The position numbers and the translations under genes are program-made. The notes under the pieces were generated by a model. It had not been told where the DNA came from, ran no database searches, and was given only the letters and a program-made list of their open reading frames with translations. A stretch of DNA of 64,000 nt, from assembly GCA_013138975.1 (NCBI GenBank), contig WTBR01000028.1:104016-168015 (forward strand), written 5' to 3'. Of the stretch, positions 18,254 to 26,834 are shown in pieces (the stretch's first letter is position 1; every line of letters begins with the position of its first letter). The DNA comes from Bacteroidales bacterium. Lineage in GTDB: Bacteria; Bacteroidota; Bacteroidia; Bacteroidales; UBA12077.

Positions 18254-18910
18254 TTACGCTATTCTTTTCAGTTTCTTGTCAATCACAAAAACTCCTACCA
18301 TACAAAACTCCGTATATTTTCCATTATCCAAATTGAGCCATTTCCTTTTTTCAGATTCTAAAAACCGTTTTTGTAATGTATTCGTTTTATGCTGTTTTAC
18401 TTTATTTCTAATTCTATTTTGAACAGTTTCATAAACGACTCTTCTGTTCTCTTTTAATTGTTTTACATTTAAATTTAATACTGTTTCTAATTCCGTATTT
18501 AAAATTTCATCAGAAGAGTATATTTCACCATTAGGTTTATACTTTATTAAATCCTCAATATTTCTAGCTAGATTAGATGGAGAATATGTTAAGCTAAGAT
18601 TTCCTTTTTTTGAATCACAAGTTTGTAATCGTTTTGGAGAACCTTCATAACCTAAACACGCTAAAAGCATATTTCCGTAAGTTAACTCCTCATCGGAGTG
18701 GTTATCTTGACATAAAAAATGTTCAATCTTAGAACCTGGTGTTTTTCCAGATTCGGGAATTCGTCGCATACAATAACAACAAATATGACCTTGTTCTGTC
18801 AGCAATGAAGCTCTTGTATCATCTTTAAGTAAATTGTTATAAAAAGCAGGTTGATTTGCTCTATGTTGAGTTAATGATATGGGCTCATTTCCTTTGGTTA
18901 TAGCTTTCAT
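18254..18910 (-). CDS. ptuB: PtuB-like HNH endonuclease (Septu type)
   Basis: The 218-residue protein has the pattern of the TIGR02646/PtuB family: CxxC zinc knuckle (GHICCYCMRR, C44/C47), the HNH core SKIEHFLCQ (E63, H64), YGNMLLACLG (N80) and QTCDSKKGN (C98-D99-x-K-K). In Septu systems PtuB is the nuclease that cuts nucleic acid under control of the PtuA ATPase. Its start overlaps the stop of the upstream ATPase gene by 4 bases, implying coupled translation. Length and motifs are normal; retron Ec78 uses the same protein pair, but I see no reverse transcriptase here. Confidence 0.82.
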   Translation of the reverse strand: MKAITKGNEPISLTQHRANQPAFYNNLLKDDTRASLLTEQGHICCYCMRRIPESGKTPGSKIEHFLCQDNHSDEELTYGNMLLACLGYEGSPKRLQTCDSKKGNLSLTYSPSNLARNIEDLIKYKPNGEIYSSDEILNTELETVLNLNVKQLKENRRVVYETVQNRIRNKVKQHKTNTLQKRFLESEKRKWLNLDNGKYTEFCMVGVFVIDKKLKRIA

Positions 18911-20427
18911 TCGTCTTCTTTTAAGTAAGTGATTTGAATTTCAGCTCTTTTTAATTCTGGGTCGTCTTTTCCAATAAGGTCTTGTAACTCTTTTAATGAA
19001 CTTTCGGCATCTTCAATATCTTCTTCTGCAATTAGTGTGTATAAATCACTTATTTTATCACTTACTAACTTGTTTCGTTCTTCAACACCCATTAAATCAT
19101 ATAAAATGGAGTTTATTTCTCTTCCGTAATACTTTGGTGTATTTTCTATCAAGTCTCCATCTTCAATAATTTTCACAAAATTTAGTTCTGATTGTGCATT
19201 ACTTAGTAATTGAGGAGAATGAGTTGCTATTACGAATGAGTTTTCAGAATTGTAACTTGAATCCACTGCGCCTTCTATGTCAGTTATAAACTGACGTTGC
19301 CATTTTGGGTGTAAATAAGTATCGGGTTCATCAAAAAGGAAAAGAGAGTTTTTTTCTGAAAGTAATTCAGTTAAACCTTTAATAATTATTGCTTGTTGTT
19401 CTCCCTCACTTAATTCGCCAAAAGTTTGATATTCTTCTCCTGCTTTTTTTAATGAAAACGAAATGTCATTTAACATACCGTCTGCAAAAATGATATTTAG
19501 TATTTCAAATAGTTTTCTTTCTTCAATTAAGTGGTTACGAATTTCAAATAGTCTTTCTTGTGAAATAATTGTAATGATAATAGCTTCGTCTTGAAAAGTT
19601 TCAATTATGATGTTTCCAATTCCCTTAGAATTATCAGGGTTTGCTAAATCATCAGCAGTTGCAGAGTTTTCATTTAAATAGTCTAAAAAGTTTCTTACTT
19701 CTCCTTTTGCTCCCCAAAAATTCTGAATAGAATCACTTGCCCATTCAGGTTTTTGTAATCTTATTTGAATACTTTGAACTCCGTTAATTTTAGATTTTGT
19801 TCTTAGAAAATCGGGAATATCGCCATATTCAAAAGAGAGTAAACTCGTCAGAATAATTCCAAAATGTTCTGGTTGAAAATAGAAAAAATCTCTTTCTGCC
19901 AAAGTGTTATTTTTTCTATATGCAGTTGAAATTATTTCGTTGTGTGGTTCAACTAATTCTTGCATAATCTCAGACAAGCCAGAATAGTAGATTACAATAT
20001 TGCCAGGGAGATATGAAAGGGCAACATTTCGAGAGCCTTGACTGAAGATAACCTTATGCTTACCTGTAATGATTTTATCAGTAAAGTCAGTATTGTCCAT
20101 TCCACTATCAATACTTATATTTACTTCTTCTCCTTCATTTGCTTTTAACTTTACTAAAATATATGCAATACGAAATTCACTAGAGTTAAATGTTTCTTCT
20201 GTTATGTTTTCAAAACTAACTGAATACTCCAACTCAAAACCGAATTTTGCTTTTTCATTTAGTAAAATGCTACTAAAAATTTGAGCAATTGCTTCTAAAA
20301 TGGTTGATTTTCCAGAACCATTTGTTCCGATTAAAACCGAAATATATTTCTTAAAATCATAAGGAAATTCAATAGTAAAATCCTTTAATATTTTATAATC
20401 GTTTATGTATAATTTTTTTAGTTGCAT
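18907..20427 (-). CDS. ptuA: PtuA-like AAA/ABC-type ATPase (Septu type)
   Basis: The 506 residues form an SMC/OLD-like ATPase: Walker A GTNGSGKST (34-42), signature LSEGEQQ (339-345), Walker B LFLFDEP (362-368), H-loop THSP (His about 403). A long variable middle lies in between and an acidic helical C-terminus (EEDIEDAESSLKELQD) follows. With PtuB it would form a Septu complex in which ATP binding holds the nuclease inactive until phage infection; that mechanism is known for other Septu systems and inferred here. It begins 2 bases after the restriction-modification gene and overlaps ptuB by 4. Confidence 0.8.
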   Translation of the reverse strand: MQLKKLYINDYKILKDFTIEFPYDFKKYISVLIGTNGSGKSTILEAIAQIFSSILLNEKAKFGFELEYSVSFENITEETFNSSEFRIAYILVKLKANEGEEVNISIDSGMDNTDFTDKIITGKHKVIFSQGSRNVALSYLPGNIVIYYSGLSEIMQELVEPHNEIISTAYRKNNTLAERDFFYFQPEHFGIILTSLLSFEYGDIPDFLRTKSKINGVQSIQIRLQKPEWASDSIQNFWGAKGEVRNFLDYLNENSATADDLANPDNSKGIGNIIIETFQDEAIIITIISQERLFEIRNHLIEERKLFEILNIIFADGMLNDISFSLKKAGEEYQTFGELSEGEQQAIIIKGLTELLSEKNSLFLFDEPDTYLHPKWQRQFITDIEGAVDSSYNSENSFVIATHSPQLLSNAQSELNFVKIIEDGDLIENTPKYYGREINSILYDLMGVEERNKLVSDKISDLYTLIAEEDIEDAESSLKELQDLIGKDDPELKRAEIQITYLKEDE

Positions 20428-20429
20428 AA

Positions 20430-23282
20430 CTATACGGATTTAAATATTTTTTGTTCAAAATCTTCTTTTGCATTTTTTTCCTTTGCTAGAATGATTTCCT
20501 TTTGTCTTAATATTTCTCTATATTTTTCAAGGATTTCCTTTTGTTTGTTAAGTTTAGGCAATGGTATTTTGACGTCTAGAAATTTTTTTTCATCTATCCT
20601 TTGTCTACCTGTTGTTCCAGAACTGGAGCTTTGAGCAAAATCTAAAAATTGCTGAGTACTTGTTATAAGCACAAGGAATAATGGGTCTATTTTGGTAGTG
20701 TCGATATTATATGCAATAAAATCTGCGGTTATAATTGCTTCATCAACCTCTTCTGTTGCGATTCCAAATGCTCCATTTCTAGCATCAATTTTTGAAATAA
20801 GAAATTGGTCTTTAGATAATAAATATTGTTTTTTAGTACCTATATCTTTGCCATAAGCAGTATTTCTAAGTTTTACACCTTTATTATAAAGCCTGATAGT
20901 AACTCTTTTGTAAAGAACATTATCTTGTATTTCAATTTTTGTTTTGTTTCTGCTTAAAAAATCTCCAATTCTTACAAAATTAAAATTCTCATTATAGTCA
21001 AATGTATTTGAAAGTAAATGAGAAACACTCCAATTGGGAAGATTTTTGTATCTGAAAAGTTGGAAAGACAAGTCTTGGAGTGATTTAGTATTTAATTTTT
21101 TTCTAGAGTTTTTAATATATTTTTCAATTAATTCAGGAAGTTGATTATCTCCTTTAGCTCCCGTTGTGGTGATTCCAGCTTTTTGGATGTCAGAAATTGG
21201 AATTTCATAATCGAATTCTTTTTGAACTAGGCTTTTTACTTCAATTTGTTTCCTTAATTTAATCGATTTTAGTTCTTCTCTTATATGTTTTTTATCAGCC
21301 GTAGACAAAGATTTATCTAGCCTTAGTTTTTTGTTTAATGACTCAATTTCCCTTTTATACTTATCGTTGACTCTATTTTCTGCACCCTCACAAATTTTGT
21401 TGTAGTCTTCTGTCTCTTTTACGGAGAATTTTTTCAAAAAGACTAAACTCGTTTTTACTGCAGCTCCACTGCTCACAAAAACATCTTGAGGCAAAGAAAC
21501 TAGAAACAATATTTTAGCTTTTCCTTCGTAATAATTTCTCGTATTTTCTAAGTTGGAACTATTTAAAATACCTTCTGGTAAAACGATTCCCATTCTTCCA
21601 CCAGGTTTCAATAAGTTTAAACACCTTTCAATGAAAAGTACTTCTGTTGATGTACTCCATTTTCCTACTTCAAATAAATCAAGAATTGGTTTCCCTTTAC
21701 TTTTATCCTTCTTATCAATGTAACTAGTCCATTCTCTTAATGGTTCAATAACTTTCTCTATATAGTTTGGATATTTGGCTTTGTATTTTTCTAGCTTTGT
21801 ATTAGAAGGTAAATCTAATTCAGTCACTTTAAGTGATTTTTCTACTCTAGAACCAAATGGTGGATTAGTAAGAATGACATCAAAGCGACCTTCAAAAATT
21901 CCGTTTACATTTAACAGTCCATCATTATGATGAACACCACCGTGTCCATCTCCGTGCATAATCATATTCATTTTGGCAGTTCTTGCCATTCTTGCATTGG
22001 CATCAGTTCCATAAATACTATAATGAGAAAGCTTGTGATACCTGCTTTTTTCATTATTTATGTCGAATTCTTGATTTATTTCTTCAATTTTTTCTTGTAC
22101 AGATTTGGAAATTCTTTCTTGTTCACTTAATGATAATGTATCAAAATTTTCATTAAAATATTTTTGTTTTAATGATTTAATTTGGTCATTTATTTCGATA
22201 TCAATTTTATCTCTGATAAATTCAAAAGCACTAATTAAGAATCCTCCACTACCACAACAAGGGTCACAAACAATTTCTCCTTCTTGAGGGTCAAGGATTT
22301 CAATCATAAAGTCTACAATTGTTCTTGGAGTAAAGAATTGTCCTAATTCCCCTCTGAAAGTTTTACCTAAAAACTGTTCAAAAGCAATTCCTTTTACGTC
22401 ATCTGAAGTATCTGAAAGATTAAAGACTTCAAGTTCTTCGACTATCATTTCAAAACTATTTCTCTTTATTTTGATTATATCTTTGAGTTCAAAAAGGTCA
22501 TCTGTAGCAAATGCCTTTTTTGTCTCATTAAAAAGATATTGCATATAATCTTGGTCCAAATGAGGAGCATCCTTTTTTAAACTAGGTCGAATAATTTCTT
22601 CATAATTAATCTCATCTGCTTTAAACTTCTCTCTTGAAAAAATCATTTCTCTTGTAGAACTTCGTTCATACATAATTTTCATAAACAAAATTTTACTAAT
22701 CTCATCAAAAGCAGATTCAGGAGATAATTTGTCATTATTTCTAATTATGTTATGGCTTCTTGTTAATAATCTAGAAAATTCATCTCTAGTGAATTTCTTA
22801 TTTTCATTGACATATTTGATTATTTTGTTATTGTCAACAAGAATCTCTGCTTTAGGTATTTCAGTTAGTTTTTCAACTTTTTTAGCAGCTATTTCATTTT
22901 TAATATGGAAAACTTTAGTTTCTTTTAAGTTTACTGCAATGAAAAAATTAGCATTAATGGTTGAAGCAAAATTATAACCGATTGAATAGTCCGATTCTTT
23001 AATCTTTATATGCTCAGCCTTACATTCAACTGTGATAATTATTGAGGGAATAGAATTTTTTCCCTTGTCCAATTTGCTTCGCCAAATTGCAATATCGGCT
23101 TCATATCGTTTTTTTATTTTAACATCTTGACCAAGTTGATTTAATGAGTATCCATATGTGTTATTAAGCCGACAAATAAACTTTTGTTTCAATTCCTCTT
23201 CTGCTGAATACTTAACCCATTTACCTAACAAAGGAGCAAATATTTTATTCTTGTCTTTATCTATTTGTATTTCTAGTTTCAT
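20430..23282 (-). CDS. single-chain restriction-methylation-specificity protein (Type IIG-like)
   Basis: The 950 residues hold a complete restriction-modification system. The N-terminal HSDR_N-type nuclease domain has EADIAIW (D63) and VECKAE (E86-x-K88). A helical linker follows, then an N6-adenine methyltransferase: GQFFTPR at 314-320, motif I CDPCCGSGG at 339-347, NPPF at 473-476. A C-terminal HsdS-like target recognition domain (about 730-950) includes VRIGDFLS, KDQFLISKIDARNGAFG and IPLPKLNKQKEILEKYREI. Only one such domain is visible, so the site may be short or asymmetric. It starts 4 bases inside the xre stop. I see no frameshift, so it is probably active. Whether it needs PtuAB is unknown. 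Confidence 0.82.
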   Translation of the reverse strand: MKLEIQIDKDKNKIFAPLLGKWVKYSAEEELKQKFICRLNNTYGYSLNQLGQDVKIKKRYEADIAIWRSKLDKGKNSIPSIIITVECKAEHIKIKESDYSIGYNFASTINANFFIAVNLKETKVFHIKNEIAAKKVEKLTEIPKAEILVDNNKIIKYVNENKKFTRDEFSRLLTRSHNIIRNNDKLSPESAFDEISKILFMKIMYERSSTREMIFSREKFKADEINYEEIIRPSLKKDAPHLDQDYMQYLFNETKKAFATDDLFELKDIIKIKRNSFEMIVEELEVFNLSDTSDDVKGIAFEQFLGKTFRGELGQFFTPRTIVDFMIEILDPQEGEIVCDPCCGSGGFLISAFEFIRDKIDIEINDQIKSLKQKYFNENFDTLSLSEQERISKSVQEKIEEINQEFDINNEKSRYHKLSHYSIYGTDANARMARTAKMNMIMHGDGHGGVHHNDGLLNVNGIFEGRFDVILTNPPFGSRVEKSLKVTELDLPSNTKLEKYKAKYPNYIEKVIEPLREWTSYIDKKDKSKGKPILDLFEVGKWSTSTEVLFIERCLNLLKPGGRMGIVLPEGILNSSNLENTRNYYEGKAKILFLVSLPQDVFVSSGAAVKTSLVFLKKFSVKETEDYNKICEGAENRVNDKYKREIESLNKKLRLDKSLSTADKKHIREELKSIKLRKQIEVKSLVQKEFDYEIPISDIQKAGITTTGAKGDNQLPELIEKYIKNSRKKLNTKSLQDLSFQLFRYKNLPNWSVSHLLSNTFDYNENFNFVRIGDFLSRNKTKIEIQDNVLYKRVTIRLYNKGVKLRNTAYGKDIGTKKQYLLSKDQFLISKIDARNGAFGIATEEVDEAIITADFIAYNIDTTKIDPLFLVLITSTQQFLDFAQSSSSGTTGRQRIDEKKFLDVKIPLPKLNKQKEILEKYREILRQKEIILAKEKNAKEDFEQKIFKSV

Positions 23283-23494
23283 TTTTCGTCTAGCGTTGAA
23301 TTGATTAATTCCTTCACATCAATACCAAACAAATTGGCAATTTCTAAAAGTGTATCTAAAGAGGGTTGTACTTCATTAGTACACCATCTAGATACAGTTG
23401 TTCCGTTTTTATTCAGTTTTTCGGCTAGCCATTTGTTGGTTTTTCCGTGTTCGGCTAAAACGACTTTCAATCTATTAATTGCTTTTTTATTCAT
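23279..23494 (-). CDS. Xre-family helix-turn-helix regulator
   Basis: This small DNA-binding protein has a cro/C1-type helix-turn-helix: VVLAEHGKTNKWLAEKLNKNGTTVSRWCTNE (the recognition helix contains TTVSRW), followed by LDTLLEIANLFGIDVKELI. Proteins like this control restriction-modification operons (C proteins). An upstream in-frame ATG at 23506 would add four residues, but the promoter box at 23513-23520 implies a start of transcription near that codon, so the ATG at 23494 is preferred. It is the first gene of the four-gene defence operon, overlapping the restriction-modification gene by 4 bases. Confidence 0.85.
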   Translation of the reverse strand: MNKKAINRLKVVLAEHGKTNKWLAEKLNKNGTTVSRWCTNEVQPSLDTLLEIANLFGIDVKELINSTLDEK

Positions 23495-23498
23495 AATT

Positions 23499-23511
23499 AT
23501 TAGCATCTAAT
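23499..23511. promoter_or_regulatory. possible operator of the defence operon
   Basis: ATTAG-CAT-CTAAT is an inverted repeat with perfect 5-base arms. It lies between the -7 box and the start codon of the xre gene, where a bound Xre protein would block transcription. Autoregulation is inferred. Confidence 0.4.
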
Positions 23512-23512
23512 G

Positions 23513-23520
23513 CAAATATA
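23513..23520 (-). promoter_or_regulatory. -7 box (TATATTTG) of the defence operon
   Basis: The minus strand reads TATATTTG, an exact TAnnTTTG match, about 20 bases before the chosen xre start. No other promoter-like box is visible inside the operon, where genes overlap or abut. Confidence 0.5.
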
Positions 23521-23582
23521 TTAACTTTTCACGATTATTAAGTATTCCGATAAGTATAATTTGATTGGGTGGTAGCTGGGAA

Positions 23583-23643
23583 GTGAAAGCTCTTTTGATT
23601 TAGTGAGGTACGAGCAAAATTAAATGTGCTTGAACGTGCGGAG
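23583..23643. repeat. hairpin-forming direct repeat, right copy, upstream of the defence operon
   Basis: This is the second copy of the 18188-18249 repeat, same orientation. The arms AAGCTCTTTTGATTTAG and, complementary, AAGCACATTTAATTTTG match at 13 of 17 positions around a TGAGGTACGAG loop. Together the copies bracket 5.3 kb containing exactly the four-gene operon and its promoter. Confidence 0.75.
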
Positions 23644-23890
23644 GTTTTTCTTTTTTCAGCTTGTGCATAACTTGTTGTTATAACAAATATAACAATAATA
23701 CACACTTTACATACTGAAACTGACTTTTTAACCTAATGTTTTTGTGAGATATACATTCAATTATTACTATTTTACTTACTACATATTTTATGACAATATG
23801 GGTATTATATTGAAGTATCAAATTTAAACTAATGAAAATTAAGTTAAACTTTTTTGCGAAGTACATGAGCAATAGTGCTTAAATAATCTA

Positions 23891-24031
23891 CCTTGCTGCA
23901 AGAAGCGGGGAATCTGACTGCCGTAAGGTAAGTTAAGACCCGAGATCCCGATAAGCTTCGCTTTCGGGATCAGTTCGACTTTATATTTTTTATTCGTTTA
24001 CAACTCTAAAAAATATAGTCTCCCTGATTTA
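23891..24031. repeat. interspersed ~150-200 bp repeat, copy R1
   Basis: It shares blocks AAGACCCGAGATCCC, TCGGGATCAGTTCGACT and ATAGTCTCCCTGATTT with copies at 30729-30915 and 53653-53860. The part CGAGATCCCGATAAGC / GCTTTCGGGATC is an internal hairpin. It is non-coding and lies between the defence operon and the exonuclease gene. Confidence 0.6.
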
Positions 24032-24033
24032 AG

Positions 24034-24088
24034 AAATATAAAATCCGTAGCACGACTTACTAATTAAAGATCTTACAACAATTTATTA
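24034..24088. repeat. outer direct repeat, copy 2
   Basis: This sequence matches 17010-17067 with one 3-base gap and a few substitutions. It runs into the last codons of the exonuclease gene, whose stop lies at 24073. Confidence 0.6.
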
Positions 24089-24810
24089 ACTGTTGCCGAC
24101 TCCACATTCTCCTGATTTATTAAGTCTTCTCCTTTATATTTTAAAAGTAATTGAACTACTGCCAAAACATCTTTTTCGCAGTAGGTAACTATTCGATGTA
24201 GATCTTTATCTTTCCAGTAAACATCGGCTACCATGCTACCATCGATATCGTCTTTGGGTGTTGGAATATTAAAAATGTGTGTTAATAAGTTCAGTGATGT
24301 GTAGTGTTTATAATCTCCAAACTTCCATAGTTCCAGTGTGTCTAAAAACATTACTTCCCATGGTTTTTTTCCTGCTATATCCAGAATTTTTGGGAGTTTT
24401 ATTCCGTTAATTAACATTCTGCGTGCGATATATGGGAAATCAAATTCTTTACCATTGTGGGCGCACAATTGTACATCTGAATTTGAGGCACTGAATTTAT
24501 TTAGCATTTCTGCAAATTCTTTTAATAGCAATGTTTCATCATCTCCAAAAAATGATTTTAGCCTGCATGTTCTTTGATCATTTTTTGATTTTGAAATACC
24601 TACTGAGATGCATATTATTTTTCCAAATTCAGAATATATTCCCGCTCTTTGATAAACATCTGATGCCGTTTGTTCTTCATTTCTAAAATAGGTTGATTTT
24701 TTATCCCAAAACTCTTTAAATCCTTCAGGGACTTCTTCAAAATCGGAATATTGTGGAACTGTTTCTATATCAAGAAATAAAATATTATCGATATTGATTT
24801 TATCCAACAT
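24073..24810 (-). CDS. PolB-like 3'-5' exonuclease (ribonuclease H fold)
   Basis: The 245 residues match the predicted 3'-5' exonuclease family related to the exonuclease domain of DNA polymerase B. Exo I is ILFLDIETVPQ (Asp-x-Glu, about 13-15), Exo II lies in LCAHNGKEFDFPYIARR (about 117-133) and Exo III in YCEKDVLAVVQLL (about 210-222). It probably trims DNA or RNA ends; the natural substrate is unknown. It lies 3 bases after the uridine kinase gene, so the two share a transcript. Its 3' end lies inside an interspersed repeat. Confidence 0.85.
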   Translation of the reverse strand: MLDKINIDNILFLDIETVPQYSDFEEVPEGFKEFWDKKSTYFRNEEQTASDVYQRAGIYSEFGKIICISVGISKSKNDQRTCRLKSFFGDDETLLLKEFAEMLNKFSASNSDVQLCAHNGKEFDFPYIARRMLINGIKLPKILDIAGKKPWEVMFLDTLELWKFGDYKHYTSLNLLTHIFNIPTPKDDIDGSMVADVYWKDKDLHRIVTYCEKDVLAVVQLLLKYKGEDLINQENVESATVNKLL

Positions 24811-24813
24811 ATG

Positions 24814-25434
24814 CTAAATTCCTCCTTTAAGTTTCTTTTCAATTATTGATGTTAAAATATCTATCCCTACTTTGTTATTTCCTCCTTGCGGTATTATTAC
24901 ATCGGCATATCGTTTAGTGGGCTCAATAAATTGAAGGTGCATTGGCTTAACTGTTTTTTCATATCTTTCCAGTACTTTGTTCACCGAGCGACCACGTTCT
25001 ACTGTGTCTCTCTGAATAACACGCATTAATCGATCATCATTATCGGCATCGACAAATACTTTAATATCCATTAAATCTCTAAGCTTAGTGTTCTGAAGTA
25101 TTAATATTCCTTCAATTATTACTACTTTCTTAGGTATTACTTTTATCGTTTCTTCAGATCTGGTACATGTTAAATAAGAATAAATTGGTTGTTGAATCTC
25201 CTTACCTGCTTTAAGCAATTTAATATGCTCAGCAAGTAGCTTAAACTCTAATGATCCGGGATGATCAAAATTTATTTCCTGGCGTTCTTCCAGTGGCAAA
25301 TGACTACTATCCTTATAATATGAATCTTGAGATATTATTGCCACTTCGTCTTTTGGCAATTGCTCAATTATTCTTTTCACTACGGTTGTTTTTCCAGAAC
25401 CGGTTCCTCCTGCTATTCCAATTATAAATGACAT
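24814..25434 (-). CDS. udk: uridine kinase
   Basis: Udk phosphorylates uridine and cytidine with ATP or GTP in pyrimidine salvage. The 206 residues start with the P-loop GIAGGTGSGKTTV (about 6-18). ISQDSYYKD, NFDHPGSLEF, IYSYLTCTR and VIIEGILIL follow in family order, then RDTVERGRS. The length is normal. It leads a two-gene unit with the exonuclease gene. Confidence 0.95.
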   Translation of the reverse strand: MSFIIGIAGGTGSGKTTVVKRIIEQLPKDEVAIISQDSYYKDSSHLPLEERQEINFDHPGSLEFKLLAEHIKLLKAGKEIQQPIYSYLTCTRSEETIKVIPKKVVIIEGILILQNTKLRDLMDIKVFVDADNDDRLMRVIQRDTVERGRSVNKVLERYEKTVKPMHLQFIEPTKRYADVIIPQGGNNKVGIDILTSIIEKKLKGGI

Positions 25435-25507
25435 ATCAATAAAAATTTAATAAATTAAGCTTATTTTGGCATGAAGATAATATAAATTTACACAAAATTT
25501 CTAAATC

Positions 25508-25810
25508 ATGATTAGACATATTATTATGTTTAAATTTACTGATGTTTTAAACGACTCTAATAGGTTAAGTAAAGCTGAAAAGATGAAATCAAGCTTTAGT
25601 CAGATGAAATCATTAATTAATGTTGTGAAATCTTACGATGTGAAAGTTAATATGAAAAAAACAGATTTTTCATATGATGTTGTAATTCAATCTGAATATG
25701 ATTCATGGGAAGATTTGGACATTTACCTAAAACATACTGAGCATCAAAAAGCAATTGCGATGTGCAAAGACATTAAAAAAGAGAAAGCTGTAATTGATTA
25801 CGAATATTAA
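25508..25810 (+). CDS. Dabb family (stress-responsive alpha/beta barrel) protein
   Basis: The protein has 100 residues with the ferredoxin-like Dabb pattern: MIRHIIMFKFTD at the start, VVKSYDVKVN, YDVVIQSEYDSWEDLDIYLKHTEHQKA in the middle and ending IDYEY. Members are small dimers of varied or unknown function. The stop lies 10 bases before the manA start, so they are probably co-transcribed. Confidence 0.85.
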   Translation: MIRHIIMFKFTDVLNDSNRLSKAEKMKSSFSQMKSLINVVKSYDVKVNMKKTDFSYDVVIQSEYDSWEDLDIYLKHTEHQKAIAMCKDIKKEKAVIDYEY

Positions 25811-25820
25811 AACTATTGAG

Positions 25821-26834
25821 ATGAGCGAATTATATCCATTAAAATTCAAAGCTTTATTAAAAGAAAAAATCTGGGGTGGACAAAACCTTAATTCATCTTT
25901 AAATAAGAGTATTCCTGAGAATAAAAAAATTGGTGAAAGCTGGGAAATCTCAGGTGTTGAAGATAATATTTCTGTTGTTAAAAATGGATTTCTTGCAGAA
26001 AATGAACTTGACGAACTGATTGAAATTTATATGGGTGATTTAGTGGGCGATAAAGTTTATGATAAATTTGGAACTCATTTCCCTTTACTTATAAAATTTA
26101 TTGATGCAAATGATGTGCTTTCAATTCAGGTTCATCCAGATGATAAACTGGCAAAACTGAGAAATAGCTTAAACGGCAAATCTGAAATGTGGTACGTTGT
26201 AGATGCTCAAAAAGATGCTGAGCTCATTTCCGGATTTAATCAAGAAACGAATAAAAATCATTATTTAAAGTATTTAGAAAACAATGAATTACCTCAAATT
26301 CTAAATCATGAAAAAGTAAAGGCTGGAGATGTATTTTATATTCCTGCCGGTAGAGTTCATGCCATTGGTGCAGGAATTGTTTTGGCTGAAATACAACAAA
26401 CTTCGGATGTTACTTATCGAATTTTTGACTGGAACAGAAAAGATTCCGATGGCAATTCCAGAGAATTACATACTGATGAAGCTCTTGATGCCATTGACTT
26501 TAAGGTTTATAATAATTATAAAACCGAATATAATTCAGAAAAAAATGCCGCTTCTAAAATATTATCAAACAAATACTTCGAAACAAATATCTTAGATCTT
26601 GAGAAAGCTCTTGAAATAGATTCTAACAAGCTTGACTCATTTATTATTTACATGTGCCTTGAAGGTAAGGTTGAAATAAAATATTATGAATCGGAGAAAA
26701 TTATTATCGAAAAAGGAGAAACTATTTTAATTCCTGCTGTAATCGAACATTTAATTTTAAACCCTGTTGTTCAGAGTAAACTATTGGAAGTTTATATTCC
26801 TGATCAAAAAAATGATGCGAAGTCTAAAAAATAA
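25821..26834 (+). CDS. manA: mannose-6-phosphate isomerase, class I
   Basis: ManA interconverts mannose 6-phosphate and fructose 6-phosphate, feeding GDP-sugar and surface polysaccharide synthesis. The zinc-binding cupin is visible in LSIQVHPDDKLAK (about 94-106), GKSEMWYVVD (about 113-122) and FYIPAGRVHAIGAGIVLAEIQQTSDVTYRI (about 170-199). The ATG at 25821 is chosen because upstream in-frame starts are TTG and lie inside the Dabb gene. The length of 337 is normal for the short Bacteroidota form. Confidence 0.93.
   Translation: MSELYPLKFKALLKEKIWGGQNLNSSLNKSIPENKKIGESWEISGVEDNISVVKNGFLAENELDELIEIYMGDLVGDKVYDKFGTHFPLLIKFIDANDVLSIQVHPDDKLAKLRNSLNGKSEMWYVVDAQKDAELISGFNQETNKNHYLKYLENNELPQILNHEKVKAGDVFYIPAGRVHAIGAGIVLAEIQQTSDVTYRIFDWNRKDSDGNSRELHTDEALDAIDFKVYNNYKTEYNSEKNAASKILSNKYFETNILDLEKALEIDSNKLDSFIIYMCLEGKVEIKYYESEKIIIEKGETILIPAVIEHLILNPVVQSKLLEVYIPDQKNDAKSKK

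Noticed and set aside
23583..23686. attC-like integron site near the right repeat (TTGTTATAACAA palindrome)
   Set aside because: The palindrome is short, R'/R'' boxes are not convincing and no integron integrase is seen.
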